Part shown: one piece after another, positions 27,783 to 37,175 of the stretch
How positions within the stretch are numbered: the stretch's first letter is position 1
How the letters are laid out: every line of letters starts with the position of its first letter
Origin: Phytopseudomonas punonensis
GTDB lineage: Bacteria > Pseudomonadota > Gammaproteobacteria > Pseudomonadales > Pseudomonadaceae
Assembly: GCF_900142655.1 (NCBI RefSeq)
Contig: NZ_FRBQ01000003.1
Coordinates: 436,060 to 500,059 of the forward strand
DNA length: 64,000 nt
Reading direction: 5' to 3'
Program-made: the position numbers and the translations under genes
Notes under the pieces: generated by a model
The model's database searches: none
The model's input: the letters and a program-made list of their open reading frames with translations, nothing else
Told to the model about the DNA's origin: nothing

Positions 27783-28913
27783 ATGAAGATCAGCTCGGAT
27801 TTCGACAGCGGCAACATCCTCGTGCAGGACGCCAGCAACCCGCACAAGGTGTTGCTGGCCATGCGCAAGGATCTTAATAGCGATCACTTCCAGTGGTTTC
27901 ATTTCCATGTCGACGGCCTGACGCCGGGCGCGCGCCACGACTTCAGCATCACCAACGCTGGGCAGTCCGCCTACAGCCACGCCTGGACGGGTTACAACGC
28001 GGCCGCCTCATATGATCAGAAGACCTGGTTCCGGGTGCCCAGCCGCTTCGAGAATGGCGCACTGAACTTCGGCCTGGAGCCCGAGCATGAGCAGATCTGG
28101 TTCGCCTACTTCGAGCCCTATAGCCGTGAGCGCCATGCCTCGCTGATTGCCAGGGCGCTGGCATTGCCGGGTGTCGAACTGCAGGCCTGCGGGCGCAGCA
28201 TCGAGGGCCGCGATATCGAACTGCTGCGCGTGCACCGCCATGCCAGCGCGACGCGAAAGGTGTGGATCATCGCCCAGCAACATCCGGGCGAGCACATGGC
28301 AGAGTGGTTCATGGAAGGCATCATCGAGCGCCTCGCAGACGCGGCCGACAGCGAGCTGGATGAGTTGCTCCAGCAGGCCGATCTGTATCTGGTGCCGAAT
28401 ATGAATCCCGATGGCGCCTTCCGCGGCCACTTGCGTACCAACGCGGCGGGGCAGGACCTGAACCGGGCCTGGCAAACGGCAAGCCCCGAGCGCAGCCCGG
28501 AGGTCTTCTTCGTCCAGCAGGCGATGCGCGAGATTGGGGTGGACCTGTTTCTGGATATCCACGGCGACGAGGAAATTCCCCACGTGTTCACCGCCGGCTG
28601 CGAGGGCAACCCCGGCTTCACGCCGCGCCTGGATGCCTTGGAAAGCGAGTTCCGTAAACGCCTGGTGGACAGCGGCGCCGAGTTTCAGACCCGCTTCGGT
28701 TACCCGCGCAGCGCCCCTGGCAAAGCCAACTTGGCGCTGGCCTGCAACTCAGTGGGGCAGGAATTCGATTGCCTCTCGTTCACCCTGGAGATGCCCTTCA
28801 AGGACCACGACGACACGCCGAACCCGACGACCGGCTGGAATGGCCAGCGCTCGATGAAGCTGGCGGGCGACATGCTCGGCGTAGTCGCGCAGATGGTCGA
28901 ACGCCTACGCTGA
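27783..28913 (+). CDS. M14-family zinc carboxypeptidase (cytosolic carboxypeptidase-like)
   Basis: A 376-residue metallocarboxypeptidase of the M14 family, in the branch related to eukaryotic cytosolic carboxypeptidases. An N-terminal beta-rich domain (about 1-115) precedes the catalytic domain. Zinc ligands are His167 and Glu170 (QQHPGEHMAEW) and His260 (DIHGDEE). Asn227 and Arg228 (DLNRAW) bind the substrate carboxylate, and Glu336 (SFTLEMPF) is the general base. There is no signal peptide, so it acts in the cytosol. The natural substrate is unknown; family members trim C-terminal residues from proteins or peptides. Confidence 0.92.
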   Translation: MKISSDFDSGNILVQDASNPHKVLLAMRKDLNSDHFQWFHFHVDGLTPGARHDFSITNAGQSAYSHAWTGYNAAASYDQKTWFRVPSRFENGALNFGLEPEHEQIWFAYFEPYSRERHASLIARALALPGVELQACGRSIEGRDIELLRVHRHASATRKVWIIAQQHPGEHMAEWFMEGIIERLADAADSELDELLQQADLYLVPNMNPDGAFRGHLRTNAAGQDLNRAWQTASPERSPEVFFVQQAMREIGVDLFLDIHGDEEIPHVFTAGCEGNPGFTPRLDALESEFRKRLVDSGAEFQTRFGYPRSAPGKANLALACNSVGQEFDCLSFTLEMPFKDHDDTPNPTTGWNGQRSMKLAGDMLGVVAQMVERLR

Positions 28914-29444
28914 TCAGGCGTGTTCGTGCAGGGTGCCTTGCTCATCCTGCGCGGCCTTCAGCTCTTGGAGCGTCTGCATCTTCTCGGCAATTTCGCGCTC
29001 TGCGGCGGCACGTTGCTCAGGCGGCATGTTCTCGAGTTCTTCCTCGGTCATGCCGACCTCCTTGAGGATCTTGTCGCGCATCTTCTCGGCCGGCGTCATG
29101 TTCATGTAGGCCATGAACTCGTCGACGGCGCTCTGCTTGGGCGCGCCTTTGCTTTCGTTGCTGGCGACGATGTCGTCCAGGCTCTGCGTGGTGTCTTCAC
29201 TTGCCTGGGCGGACGAGCTGTTGAGGGTGACCAGCATCCGCGCGAATGCTTCGTCGTATGCCTGCTGGTGGGCGTTCGACTCAGCGCTTTTGAACGCAGG
29301 TGCGACACGCTCATTTTCCCGCGGCTTGCCGGGCTCGATGAGCAGCGCTGCATCGCTGCTTTTCTTGAAGTCCAGTTCCTCGGCGCGGGTGCGCTGAAGG
29401 GACGTGGCCATCGTGTAGGGGTTGAGCGAACCGATGATGCTCAT
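28914..29444 (-). CDS. Hypothetical charged helical protein
   Basis: A 176-residue protein without signal peptide or membrane segment. The N-terminal half is low in recognisable structure. The C-terminal part is highly charged and helical (TPAEKMRDKILKEVGMTEEELENMPPEQRAAAEREIAEKM), a pattern seen in several Pseudomonas hypothetical proteins; only short stretches such as MTEEELENMPPEQ are diagnostic. An AAGGAGG ribosome site at the ATG supports it as a real gene. Its stop directly abuts the stop of the converging carboxypeptidase gene. The function is unknown. Confidence 0.78.
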   Translation of the reverse strand: MSIIGSLNPYTMATSLQRTRAEELDFKKSSDAALLIEPGKPRENERVAPAFKSAESNAHQQAYDEAFARMLVTLNSSSAQASEDTTQSLDDIVASNESKGAPKQSAVDEFMAYMNMTPAEKMRDKILKEVGMTEEELENMPPEQRAAAEREIAEKMQTLQELKAAQDEQGTLHEHA

Positions 29445-29555
29445 GGCGGGCCTCCTTGTCGTGAGCTTCTAGCTCAGCAAGGCTTGTGCCAGTGCGCTTA
29501 AATAAAATAAGTGTCTGATATTTAAATATATTTTCTATGCTGCTGAAGCTCGGCA

Positions 29556-29589
29556 GGCAGCGCTTTGCCGCCGGTGGCAAAGCGCTGCC
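29556..29589 (-). terminator. Strong hairpin after the helicase gene
   Basis: A 14-bp perfect stem (GGCAGCGCTTTGCC with GGCAAAGCGCTGCC) with a six-base loop begins ten bases after the helicase stop. No T run follows on the minus strand, so termination or 3'-end protection is inferred from position. Confidence 0.55.
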
Positions 29590-29598
29590 GGTGGTCTT

Positions 29599-31974
29599 TC
29601 AGCACGGCGGGTCGAAAAGACCGCGTTGGGTGAGGGTAGACAGACGTTCGGTTGATGCCGGCTGTTGTGTCGGTGCCGATCGCCGAACTATGGGCGGCAG
29701 AACTGGCGTTTGTGGCACCCGACTGCGCTCCACCTGCCACCAGCCCGGTAGCAGGGCGCGTACTTCGGGCAGGGTGAAGCGGTCGTCCATCAGGTGCACC
29801 ACGCCACTGTCCTGTGGAGTGCGAATCACCCGGCCGGCGGCCTGCACGACCTTTTGCAGGCCGGGGTACAGGTAGGTGTAGTCGTAACCGCTGCCGAACA
29901 TCTCGGCCATGCGCAGCTTGATCTGCTCGTTGATCGGGTTGATCTGCGGCAGCCCCAGCGTGGCGATAAAGGCGCCGATCAGTCGATTGCCCGGCAGGTC
30001 GATGCCTTCGCCGAACACGCCACCGAGCACCGCGAAACCGATGCCTCGGCCGTCGGGCGTGAAGCGCTCGAGAAATTGCTGGCGCTCGGCCTCGTCCATC
30101 TGCCGCGCTTGTACCCAGCGTTCGAGCTGCGGGTGCTCACGGTCGAACAATTCCAGCACCTGTTGCAGGTAGGCGTAGCTGCTGAAGAACGCCAGGTAGT
30201 TGCCTGGGCGCTCGGTGAATTGTCGCGCCATCAGCGCGACGATTGGCGCCAACGAGCGCTCTCGGTGCTGGTAGCGGGTCGACAGGTTGCTGACTGCCTG
30301 CACCTGCAGTTGTGCGGCCTGGAACGGCGACTCGACATCCACCCAGGGCGTCGCCTCTGGCAAGCCGAGCAGGTCGGCGTAATAGCGCGCCGGGCTCAGG
30401 GTGGCGGAAAACAGCGTGGTGCTGTGGCTGTCCTCGAAGCGCGGCGCCAGGAACGGCGCCGGCACGATATTGCGCAGGCACAGCACCGAACGGCTGCGCT
30501 CGCGCAGGTCTTCCTTGCGGCTGATATCGAATAGCGAATGCGGTCCGAAGGCTTCGGCCAGGCGGCAGAAGGCCATGGCGTCAAGGTAGAACTGCAGCAG
30601 CTCGCCGTCGTTGCCGGTGGGCTGATCGGTCAGGTGATCGGTGAGCGCGCTGACTGCTTTTTGTAACGACAGGAGCAGCAGGTTCGGCGGCTGCGGGTAA
30701 GTCTGGTACTCCTTACTCTGCTCCTTGTGCAATTGCTTCCAATGTCGGCTGATGCGCGACAGCACCGCATTCAGGCCCTTGGGTGCAGTGCTGCGCATGG
30801 CTTCGAAACGCGCCTGGTCGAGTTCGGCGCTGTACATGCGTCGGGCGCGTTCGATCAGGTTGTGGGCTTCGTCGACCAGCAGCGTCACTCGCCATTCGTT
30901 GATCAGCGTCAGGCTGTAGAGCAGGGCGCTGAGGTCGAAGTAATAGTTGTAATCGCACACCACCACGTCGGCCCAGCGCGTCAGTTCCTGGCTGAGGTAG
31001 TAGGGGCAGACCTCATGCTGCAGGGCGATTTCGCGTACCGCAGCCTGATCCAGCCAGATGCGCTCGACCGCCGCCTGGCGCGCAGCGGGCAAGCGGTCGT
31101 AAAAGCCCCGAGCGAGCGGGCAGGACTCGCCATGGCAGGCCTTGTCCGGGTGCTCGCAGGCTTTGTCTCGCGCCACGTGCTCCAGCACACGCAGCGGCAG
31201 TGACTCGCCGCGCAGAATATCCAGGGCATGCAGCGCCAGTTGCCGGCCTGGGGTCTTGGCAGTCAGAAAGAACAGCCGATCCAGCGCTTTCTCCGGAAAT
31301 GCCTTGAGCTGCGGAAACAGCGTGCCCAGGGTCTTGCCGATGCCGGTGGTGGCCTGCGCCATCAGGCAATGACCATCACGTGCGGCGCGGTAAACGGATT
31401 CGGCCAGTTGCCGCTGGCCCAGGCGAAACTCACGGTGTGGAAAGCGCAGCTCGGTCAGTGCAGCGTCACGGGCTAGGCGGTGCGCCTGCTCCTGCTCGGC
31501 CCAGGTAATGAAGCGCCGGCACAGCTCCTCGAAGAAGGCCTGCAGCTCTGCAGCCGTTCGGGTTTCGCGGAACACGCTTTCCTTCTGGGTGAGCACATTG
31601 AAGTACACCACGGCGAGGTCGATCTGCCCGAGGGCGCGGCTCTGGCAGAGCAGCCAGCCGTAGACCCGTGCCTGTGCCCAGTGCAGCTGGCGGTGGTTTT
31701 CCGGAATACGGCTGATGTCGCCGCGGTGGGTCTTTATCTCCTCGAGCAGGTTGCTCGACGGATCGAAACCGTCAGCCCTACCGCGCACCTGCAGCGAGGC
31801 GAACTTCCCGGCCAGTGGCACTTCGGCCTCGTAGTGCTCGCCGCGCCGGGCGACCACCGTGGCGTGGCCGGCCATGCCTTCCTGGGCGGTTGGCGAGGGC
31901 GTGAAGCGCAGATCGAGGTCGCCGCATTTGGCGGTGAACTCGCACAGGGCGCGCACCGCCACGCGGTAGCTCAC
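29599..31974 (-). CDS. XPD/DinG-like Fe-S helicase with N-terminal PD-(D/E)XK-type domain
   Basis: A 791-residue protein. Residues 1-170 resemble a Cas4/RecB-type nuclease fold: GRADGF (Asp), LLEEIKTHRG (Glu-X-Lys) and QARVYGWLL (Gln/Tyr helix). The rest is an iron-sulphur superfamily 2 helicase of the XPD/DinG class: Walker A ATTGIGKTLG, DEAH box LLVDEAHNL, late motifs GVFGEGIDLPG and QAAGRVIRTPQD. Four Cys (ACEHPDKACHGESC and the later EVCPYY) form the expected 4Fe-4S site. The start is GTG at 31974, overlapping the FAN1 stop as GTGA; a GTG four codons earlier is also in frame. Tight coupling with FAN1 suggests joint action on blocked or crosslinked DNA. Confidence 0.88.
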   Translation of the reverse strand: MSYRVAVRALCEFTAKCGDLDLRFTPSPTAQEGMAGHATVVARRGEHYEAEVPLAGKFASLQVRGRADGFDPSSNLLEEIKTHRGDISRIPENHRQLHWAQARVYGWLLCQSRALGQIDLAVVYFNVLTQKESVFRETRTAAELQAFFEELCRRFITWAEQEQAHRLARDAALTELRFPHREFRLGQRQLAESVYRAARDGHCLMAQATTGIGKTLGTLFPQLKAFPEKALDRLFFLTAKTPGRQLALHALDILRGESLPLRVLEHVARDKACEHPDKACHGESCPLARGFYDRLPAARQAAVERIWLDQAAVREIALQHEVCPYYLSQELTRWADVVVCDYNYYFDLSALLYSLTLINEWRVTLLVDEAHNLIERARRMYSAELDQARFEAMRSTAPKGLNAVLSRISRHWKQLHKEQSKEYQTYPQPPNLLLLSLQKAVSALTDHLTDQPTGNDGELLQFYLDAMAFCRLAEAFGPHSLFDISRKEDLRERSRSVLCLRNIVPAPFLAPRFEDSHSTTLFSATLSPARYYADLLGLPEATPWVDVESPFQAAQLQVQAVSNLSTRYQHRERSLAPIVALMARQFTERPGNYLAFFSSYAYLQQVLELFDREHPQLERWVQARQMDEAERQQFLERFTPDGRGIGFAVLGGVFGEGIDLPGNRLIGAFIATLGLPQINPINEQIKLRMAEMFGSGYDYTYLYPGLQKVVQAAGRVIRTPQDSGVVHLMDDRFTLPEVRALLPGWWQVERSRVPQTPVLPPIVRRSAPTQQPASTERLSTLTQRGLFDPPC

Positions 31975-33611
31975 GCGTCGGCCCACTGCACGTAACAGAC
32001 ATCCACCGGCATGCCGTGCTCGGCGCAGAACGCCAGCCAGCGGCGCTGGTTGTCCTGCAGACGATCGCCTGGGCCTTTGACCTCGATCATGCGGTAGCGT
32101 TTTTCTTCGGGCCAGAACTGGATCAGGTCGGGCATGCCGGAGCGGTTGGCCTGGATATCACCGAGCAGGCGGCGAAACCAGGCCTGCAGGTGCGCGGCCG
32201 GCAGGCAGTCCAGCGCCTGCTCTAGCAGTGTTGCGTTGAGCACGCCCCAATGCACGAACGGCGACTGGATGCCGAACTTGGCGTGATAGGTCTGGCGAAT
32301 GCTGTCGCGGTAGCGGTCGTCATCGAGTTGCGCGAGGCAATCGGCAAACAGCGCGCGGCGGCGCGAATAGAATTCGGCGGTAAGCAAATCCGCTGGGCCA
32401 TGCTGGAACGGGTGAAAGAACGCCCCAGGCACGGCGGCGAATATCGCCGGCCAGCAGAGCAGGCCGAACAGGCTGCAGATCAGCGTGTTTTCGACATAAT
32501 GTACCGGCGCGTCGCTGCACTGCAGGTGCTGTTGCACCAACCGCTCGACTGCCAGCATGGGGGCTTTCGGCAGGTGCAGATCCAGGCGCGCTGGAGCTGC
32601 TGCCTTGCTGCGTTTTGCGACGGGCAAACCCAACTGTCGGGACAGCCGCACCAGCGCACGTTCGGCCAGCTGCAGTTCGCCGTCGCTGCTTGGTTCGCTG
32701 AGCGCCTGGCTGGCCAGCTTGAAGGCTTCCTGATAGCGCAAGGTGCGCTCCAGCACGCGAATGCGCCGCTGCCGCGCTGCGCCGTAACCGCTATCGGCAT
32801 ACACCTGCAAGGCCAGCTCGAACTCGGTGCAGCGTTCCAGATGCTGACCGATGCGAAACAACAGCTTCGCGCGGCGTTCGGCGATATATGGGTTGGCGTA
32901 GTGGCGGCTGTCGATCAGCGCGAGCAACTCAGTGCTGGCCTCGCCGGCTTCGAATACCTCGCGGCAGCGCTGCAGATGCAGGTAGTCGTCGACGTCTGCA
33001 CGGCAACGCAGCGCCCGTGAGTCCGCCGGAAAGTCGACGCTTTCATAACGGAAGATGCCCAGGTCGGCGAGCACGAACTCCGACCACTCCTGGCGCAGAT
33101 TGCCAAAGAACATCAGGCGCAGGCGCTCGCTCAGGTCATCGATGGTCAGGCTGTAAAGCGCGTCGTCGAGTGTTGGGCACCAACTGGCGAACGGCCTGCT
33201 GTCCTCGAAGTGCTCGGCGAGCTGCAGGGCCAGGTCGTCCTTGCGGGCGCGCCGGTCGCTGAGCTGGGCGGCGAAGCTGGCAACGATTTCATCCTTGCGT
33301 AGCAATCCCAGCACTTCGTCGAGTTGCAGCGGCGCGTCGTCGACGACCCAGCCATTTGCAAGCAGTGGTGCGGCGGCCTGGCGGCAGCAACCAATCTCCT
33401 GGTAATTGAGCTTGCTGGCGCGAAAATGCACGCCCTTGCGCATGATGATGCGCACCAGCAAGGCCTGAGCTGACCATTCGAGGGCGTCGAACGCATGCAG
33501 AAAAGCCTGTTCGCGGGCGTCGAGCAGATCGGCATGCCGCTCGCCGATCCAGGCTAGCGCCTTGCGAAAGTTGTGCAGATAGTAGAAACGCGGGTCAGCG
33601 GCTAGGGACAT
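31971..33611 (-). CDS. FAN1-type VRR-NUC structure-specific nuclease
   Basis: A 546-residue bacterial homologue of human FAN1, a 5'-flap endonuclease and 5'-3' exonuclease for interstrand crosslink repair. The C-terminal VRR-NUC domain carries Asp495 (GMPDLIQF), Glu510 and Lys512 (MIEVKGPGD), with the same 15- and 2-residue spacing as the catalytic residues of the structurally known Pseudomonas aeruginosa FAN1. The upstream part contains a winged-helix SAP-like region (SKLNYQEIGCC) and TPR-like helices. It has no UBZ domain, as usual in bacteria. The stop overlaps the GTG of the helicase gene. The start ATG at 33611 has no strong ribosome site. Confidence 0.93.
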   Translation of the reverse strand: MSLAADPRFYYLHNFRKALAWIGERHADLLDAREQAFLHAFDALEWSAQALLVRIIMRKGVHFRASKLNYQEIGCCRQAAAPLLANGWVVDDAPLQLDEVLGLLRKDEIVASFAAQLSDRRARKDDLALQLAEHFEDSRPFASWCPTLDDALYSLTIDDLSERLRLMFFGNLRQEWSEFVLADLGIFRYESVDFPADSRALRCRADVDDYLHLQRCREVFEAGEASTELLALIDSRHYANPYIAERRAKLLFRIGQHLERCTEFELALQVYADSGYGAARQRRIRVLERTLRYQEAFKLASQALSEPSSDGELQLAERALVRLSRQLGLPVAKRSKAAAPARLDLHLPKAPMLAVERLVQQHLQCSDAPVHYVENTLICSLFGLLCWPAIFAAVPGAFFHPFQHGPADLLTAEFYSRRRALFADCLAQLDDDRYRDSIRQTYHAKFGIQSPFVHWGVLNATLLEQALDCLPAAHLQAWFRRLLGDIQANRSGMPDLIQFWPEEKRYRMIEVKGPGDRLQDNQRRWLAFCAEHGMPVDVCYVQWADA

Positions 33612-33762
33612 GAGGGTAGGCAGGGTACTGGTTTTTTATACAGATATCAGGCCGCCCGTCATCTGGCAATCGCCACGGGATGGGCGGATGGTACAACGCA
33701 CTGTCACTCGGCGCCGGTCGCGGACTACACTGCACCCCCATTGCCGCTTTGAACGGGCCACC

Positions 33763-34923
33763 ATGAACAGCCAGTTAGCGCCTCTCTCACCAAGCACCTT
33801 GACCGAGCGGCATTACGAAATGCTGGTCCAGGCGGTGGTCGATTACGCCATCTTTATGCTCGACCCCGCGGGCTACGTGGTGTCGTGGAATGCCGGTGCG
33901 TCACGCATCAAGGGCTATGATGCGTCCGAGGCGATTGGCCAGCATCTGTCGATGTTCTACACCGATGAGGATCGCGGCGCAGGCAAGCCCGAGTACCTGC
34001 TCGGCCGCGCGATGCGTGAAGGCCGCGCCCAGGATGAAGGCTGGCGAGTGCGCAAGGACGGCACTCGGTTCTGGGCCTTGGTGGTCATCGATGCGATTCG
34101 CAATGAACAGGGCGACATCATCGGCCTGGCCAAGATCACCCGCGATATCACCGACCGCCACGAAGCCGAAGGCCGCTATGACGCGTTGCGTGCTCAGCTG
34201 TTCCAGGCGCAGAAGCTGGAGGCCCTTGGCCAGCTGAGTGGCGGTATGGCCCACGACTTCAACAACCTGCTGACCATCATCCTCAGCGCCGCCAAGCTGG
34301 CCAGCCGCACCACGGATCCCGCGCGCTTGGCCAGCCTGCTCGACAATATCCAGACCGCTGGTGAGCGTGGTGCGCAGATGACCCGCAATCTCCTGACCTT
34401 CGCCCGCAGCGAGCCCAAGCTCTGCTGCCAGGTGAACCTCAACGAACTGCTCGACGCGGCCGCCACCTTTATCAGCCAGGCGCTGCCCAAGCACATGTCG
34501 CTGCATATGCAGGTGGCGGATGATTTGCACCCCGTGCAGTTGGATCCGAGCGAGCTGGAAATGGCGCTGCTTAACCTTATCCTCAATGCGCGCGATGCGA
34601 TGAGCGGTAGCGGCGTGGTGAGGTTGGAGGCGAGTAACCAACGCCTGAACGGGGACGTTGCCGGGCTGCAAGGCGAGTTCGTGCTGATCACTGTTACTGA
34701 TCAGGGCTGCGGTATCGACCCAGCCATTCGTGCGCGCTTGTTCGAGCCTTTCTTCACCACCAAGGAAATTGGCAAGGGCACTGGCTTGGGCCTCAGCCAG
34801 GTCTACGGTTTTGCCCGCCAGGCAGGCGGCAGCGTACAGATCGATAGTGCAGCAGGGCAGGGAACCACCATGCAGCTCTACCTGCCGGCATGCTCCACTC
34901 AGGCGGCAGATACGCAGGAATAA
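33763..34923 (+). CDS. PAS-domain sensor histidine kinase
   Basis: A 386-residue soluble histidine kinase without membrane segments. A PAS domain spans about 20-130 ([26 protein letters not shown] then the PAC end [16 protein letters not shown]; short diagnostic parts are [12 protein letters not shown] and ITRDITDR). The phospho-accepting His164 is in [11 protein letters not shown]. The ATPase domain has the N box [15 protein letters not shown] and GTGLGL. The start MNSQLAP at 33763 follows a weak ribosome site; 51 further in-frame codons upstream are not coding-like. It heads a cluster with a KaiC-like protein, a receiver and a second kinase, and its PAS domain could sense light, redox state or a small ligand. 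Confidence 0.9.
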   Translation: MNSQLAPLSPSTLTERHYEMLVQAVVDYAIFMLDPAGYVVSWNAGASRIKGYDASEAIGQHLSMFYTDEDRGAGKPEYLLGRAMREGRAQDEGWRVRKDGTRFWALVVIDAIRNEQGDIIGLAKITRDITDRHEAEGRYDALRAQLFQAQKLEALGQLSGGMAHDFNNLLTIILSAAKLASRTTDPARLASLLDNIQTAGERGAQMTRNLLTFARSEPKLCCQVNLNELLDAAATFISQALPKHMSLHMQVADDLHPVQLDPSELEMALLNLILNARDAMSGSGVVRLEASNQRLNGDVAGLQGEFVLITVTDQGCGIDPAIRARLFEPFFTTKEIGKGTGLGLSQVYGFARQAGGSVQIDSAAGQGTTMQLYLPACSTQAADTQE

Positions 34924-35030
34924 CATGCTAGTATCGCCAATCATTTTTTCAGCCAGCGCTACGGCGTTTGGGCAGTGAGTTTTCCAGCCCAGACCATATT
35001 TGCGTAATTTCGACTGAGGCACGCCAGATC

Positions 35031-36473
35031 TTGGAACAGCTACAACGCCTGCAAAGTGGGATCGAGGGTCTTGACGCTCTATTGAAGGGCGGTCTGGTGG
35101 CCGGTGCATCCTATATCGTTCAGGGGCGCCCCGGCTCTGGCAAGACGATTCTCGCCAACCAGGTCGCGTTCAATCACGTGCGCGAAGGCGGCCGGGTACT
35201 GGTCGCCACGCTGCTGGCCGAATCTCATGAAAGGCTCTTTCAATTCCTTTCCACGATGACCTTCTTCGACCCGTCCAAGGTCGGTGCGGAAATCCAGTTC
35301 GTCAGCGCATTCGATACCTTAGAGAACGAGGGCCTCGATGAGGTCGTCAAGCTGCTGCGGCGCGAAATCAGCCGTCAGAAAGCCACGCTGCTGATCGTCG
35401 ATGGTCTGCTTAACGCCCGCTCCAAGGCAGAGAACCAGATCGACACCAAAAAATTCATCTCCGAGCTGCAGGGGCACGCGGCCTTTGCCGGTTGCACGGT
35501 GCTGTTCCTGACCAGCTCGCGGCTGGACGACGGCAGCCCCGAGCACACTATGGTCGATGGCGTGATCGAGCTGGGTGAAGAGCTGTTCGGCGCCAGGTCG
35601 GTGCGCCGTATCCACCTGCGCAAGACCCGCGGCAGCGGCGCCTTGTCCGGCCTGCACGAATGCGAAATCACCGATGACGGGCTGGTCGTTCACCCGCGTC
35701 TGGAGAGCCTGTACAGCCACCCGAGCCAGCCTGACAGCATCACCCTGGAGCATGTCCCCAGCGGCATACCAAGCCTGGATGGTTTGATCGGTGGTGGTTT
35801 GTCCGCTTCGTCGGTGACGCTGATCATGGGCCCTGCAGGCGTTGGCAAGACCACCCTCGGTTTGAACTTCCTCGCCCAATCGACGGTGGAAGAACCGGGC
35901 CTGCATTTCGGTTTCTACGAAACGCCGCAGCGTCTGCGCCTCAAGGCCAAGGCGCTGGGCATCGACCTGGAGGTGCTCGAGGAGTGTGGCGCGTTGCACA
36001 TCATGTGGCAGCCCACTACCGAGGGGCTGCTCGACGGTTTGGGTGCACGGGTCATCAAGGCTGTGCGTGAGAAGGGCATCAAGCGTCTGCATATCGACAG
36101 CCTTGGCGGCATGGCCCGCGTTGCCACTGGCAGCGCACGGCTTATCGAGTTCTTCAGCGCGCTGATGAGCCAGCTGCGGGCGATGGGCGTTACCGTGTTC
36201 GCGACCTGGGAAATGCGCGACCTGTTCGCCGCCGAGATCAACGCCCCGGCACCGGAGCTGTCGAGCATCGTCGACAACCTGATCCTCATGCGTTTCGTGG
36301 AAAAAGATGCTGAACTAAAGCGCCTTCTGTCCATCCTTAAGATGAGGGACAGCCGTTACGATCCCTCGCTCCTGGAAGTGGTCATCAGTGATCATGGTAT
36401 TGAACTCAGCAAGGCCTTCAGACATGCGGCTGGTGCGCTGTCAGGCAATGCCGTCCCTGCGCAGGACGCCTGA
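35031..36473 (+). CDS. KaiC-like double-domain ATPase
   Basis: A protein of about 480 residues with two RecA-like domains. Walker A motifs are GRPGSGKT (first) and GPAGVGKTT (second). The domains open with SGIEGLDALLKGG and SGIPSLDGLIGGG. The Ser431-Thr432 phosphorylation pair of cyanobacterial KaiC is Ser-Ser here (codons 36261-36266, in ELSSIVDNL), followed by the conserved KMRDSRYD. The first of the paired catalytic Glu residues seems replaced in both halves (AES, YET). The start is uncertain: TTG at 35031 has GAGG upstream and gives a normal N-terminus; TTG at 34968 is also in frame. KaiA and KaiB are absent from the window, so a clock role is not implied. A signalling role with the flanking kinases is inferred. 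Confidence 0.9.
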   Translation: MEQLQRLQSGIEGLDALLKGGLVAGASYIVQGRPGSGKTILANQVAFNHVREGGRVLVATLLAESHERLFQFLSTMTFFDPSKVGAEIQFVSAFDTLENEGLDEVVKLLRREISRQKATLLIVDGLLNARSKAENQIDTKKFISELQGHAAFAGCTVLFLTSSRLDDGSPEHTMVDGVIELGEELFGARSVRRIHLRKTRGSGALSGLHECEITDDGLVVHPRLESLYSHPSQPDSITLEHVPSGIPSLDGLIGGGLSASSVTLIMGPAGVGKTTLGLNFLAQSTVEEPGLHFGFYETPQRLRLKAKALGIDLEVLEECGALHIMWQPTTEGLLDGLGARVIKAVREKGIKRLHIDSLGGMARVATGSARLIEFFSALMSQLRAMGVTVFATWEMRDLFAAEINAPAPELSSIVDNLILMRFVEKDAELKRLLSILKMRDSRYDPSLLEVVISDHGIELSKAFRHAAGALSGNAVPAQDA

Positions 36474-36503
36474 GCCATGTGTGCCTGACCGAGCAGAAAA
36501 CCT

Positions 36504-36866
36504 ATGACAACCATCCTGATAGTCGACGACGAATACCTGATAGCGGATATTCTCGGCTATGCCATGGAAGATGAAGGTTACATGGTGGTGAAGGCGAGCA
36601 ACGGTCGCCGCGGCCTCGAGGTGCTCGACCGCGAGCGCCCCGAGCTGGTCATCACCGACTTCATGATGCCGGTGATGGATGGTCTGGAGTTCGCCCGTGC
36701 AATTCGGGCCAAGGCGGGTCTCGCTGAGTTGCCGATCATTCTGATGAGTGGCGCTCAGGGCAGTGTTGGGCGCGCCAGCCCCGAGCTGTTCGCGGCAGTA
36801 TTCGACAAACCGTTCGACATCAATCTGGTCATCGCCAAGGTCAAGGAACTGATCGGTCCGAGCTGA
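36504..36866 (+). CDS. Stand-alone response regulator receiver
   Basis: A 120-residue CheY-like receiver without an output domain. The acidic pocket is Asp8 and Asp9, the phosphorylation site is Asp52 (ITDFMMPVMDG), the switch Ser is in ILMSGA and the conserved Lys is Lys102 (VFDKPF). It starts 30 bases after the KaiC-like gene and is probably in its operon. It could accept phosphate from either neighbouring kinase and pass it on by contact with the KaiC-like ATPase or another protein. Such single-domain receivers next to KaiC homologues occur in other bacteria. Confidence 0.93.
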   Translation: MTTILIVDDEYLIADILGYAMEDEGYMVVKASNGRRGLEVLDRERPELVITDFMMPVMDGLEFARAIRAKAGLAELPIILMSGAQGSVGRASPELFAAVFDKPFDINLVIAKVKELIGPS

Positions 36867-37175
36867 TCTCTTCACCTGCCTCTCGCTGCTGCCGGCAGCG
36901 CACTCTTTTCCTGCTTTTATCTGCTGAACGCCTACACGCCGTAAAGGTCGAACGTTGCGCACGCCAAATGGCGCCGCAATGCGCTCCGGCGAACTCGGTT
37001 ATCAGAGCAGAAATCCCATGGATGAAGCAGTAGGGCGTACCTCGGTGAATACTGAGAGGCCCATTTCATTGGCCGTGAAGGTCAGGTTGCTGGCGGTCGT
37101 TCGCTTGTACTTCAGCACTTACCAAATAACGTCTTTTGGGTATGCAGGCGCAGAGATTCGAGGGGGTTGTTCGGC
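36867..37175. other. Intergenic stretch without a supported gene
   Basis: This 309-base stretch separates the receiver from the hybrid kinase. A 77-codon frame at 36955-37188 lacks a ribosome site and looks random. No strong hairpin or repeat is seen. A promoter for the hybrid kinase is likely to lie here but no clear boxes stand out. Confidence 0.5.

Noticed and set aside
27645..27980. An upstream extension of the acidic hypothetical protein.
   Set aside because: It would overlap the divergent carboxypeptidase gene and its promoter. A GTG with a GGAG site at 27644 is sufficient.
34968..35030. An N-terminal extension of the KaiC-like protein from TTG at 34968.
   Set aside because: It has no ribosome site and no similarity to the family N-terminus. 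TTG at 35031 fits better, although the start remains uncertain.
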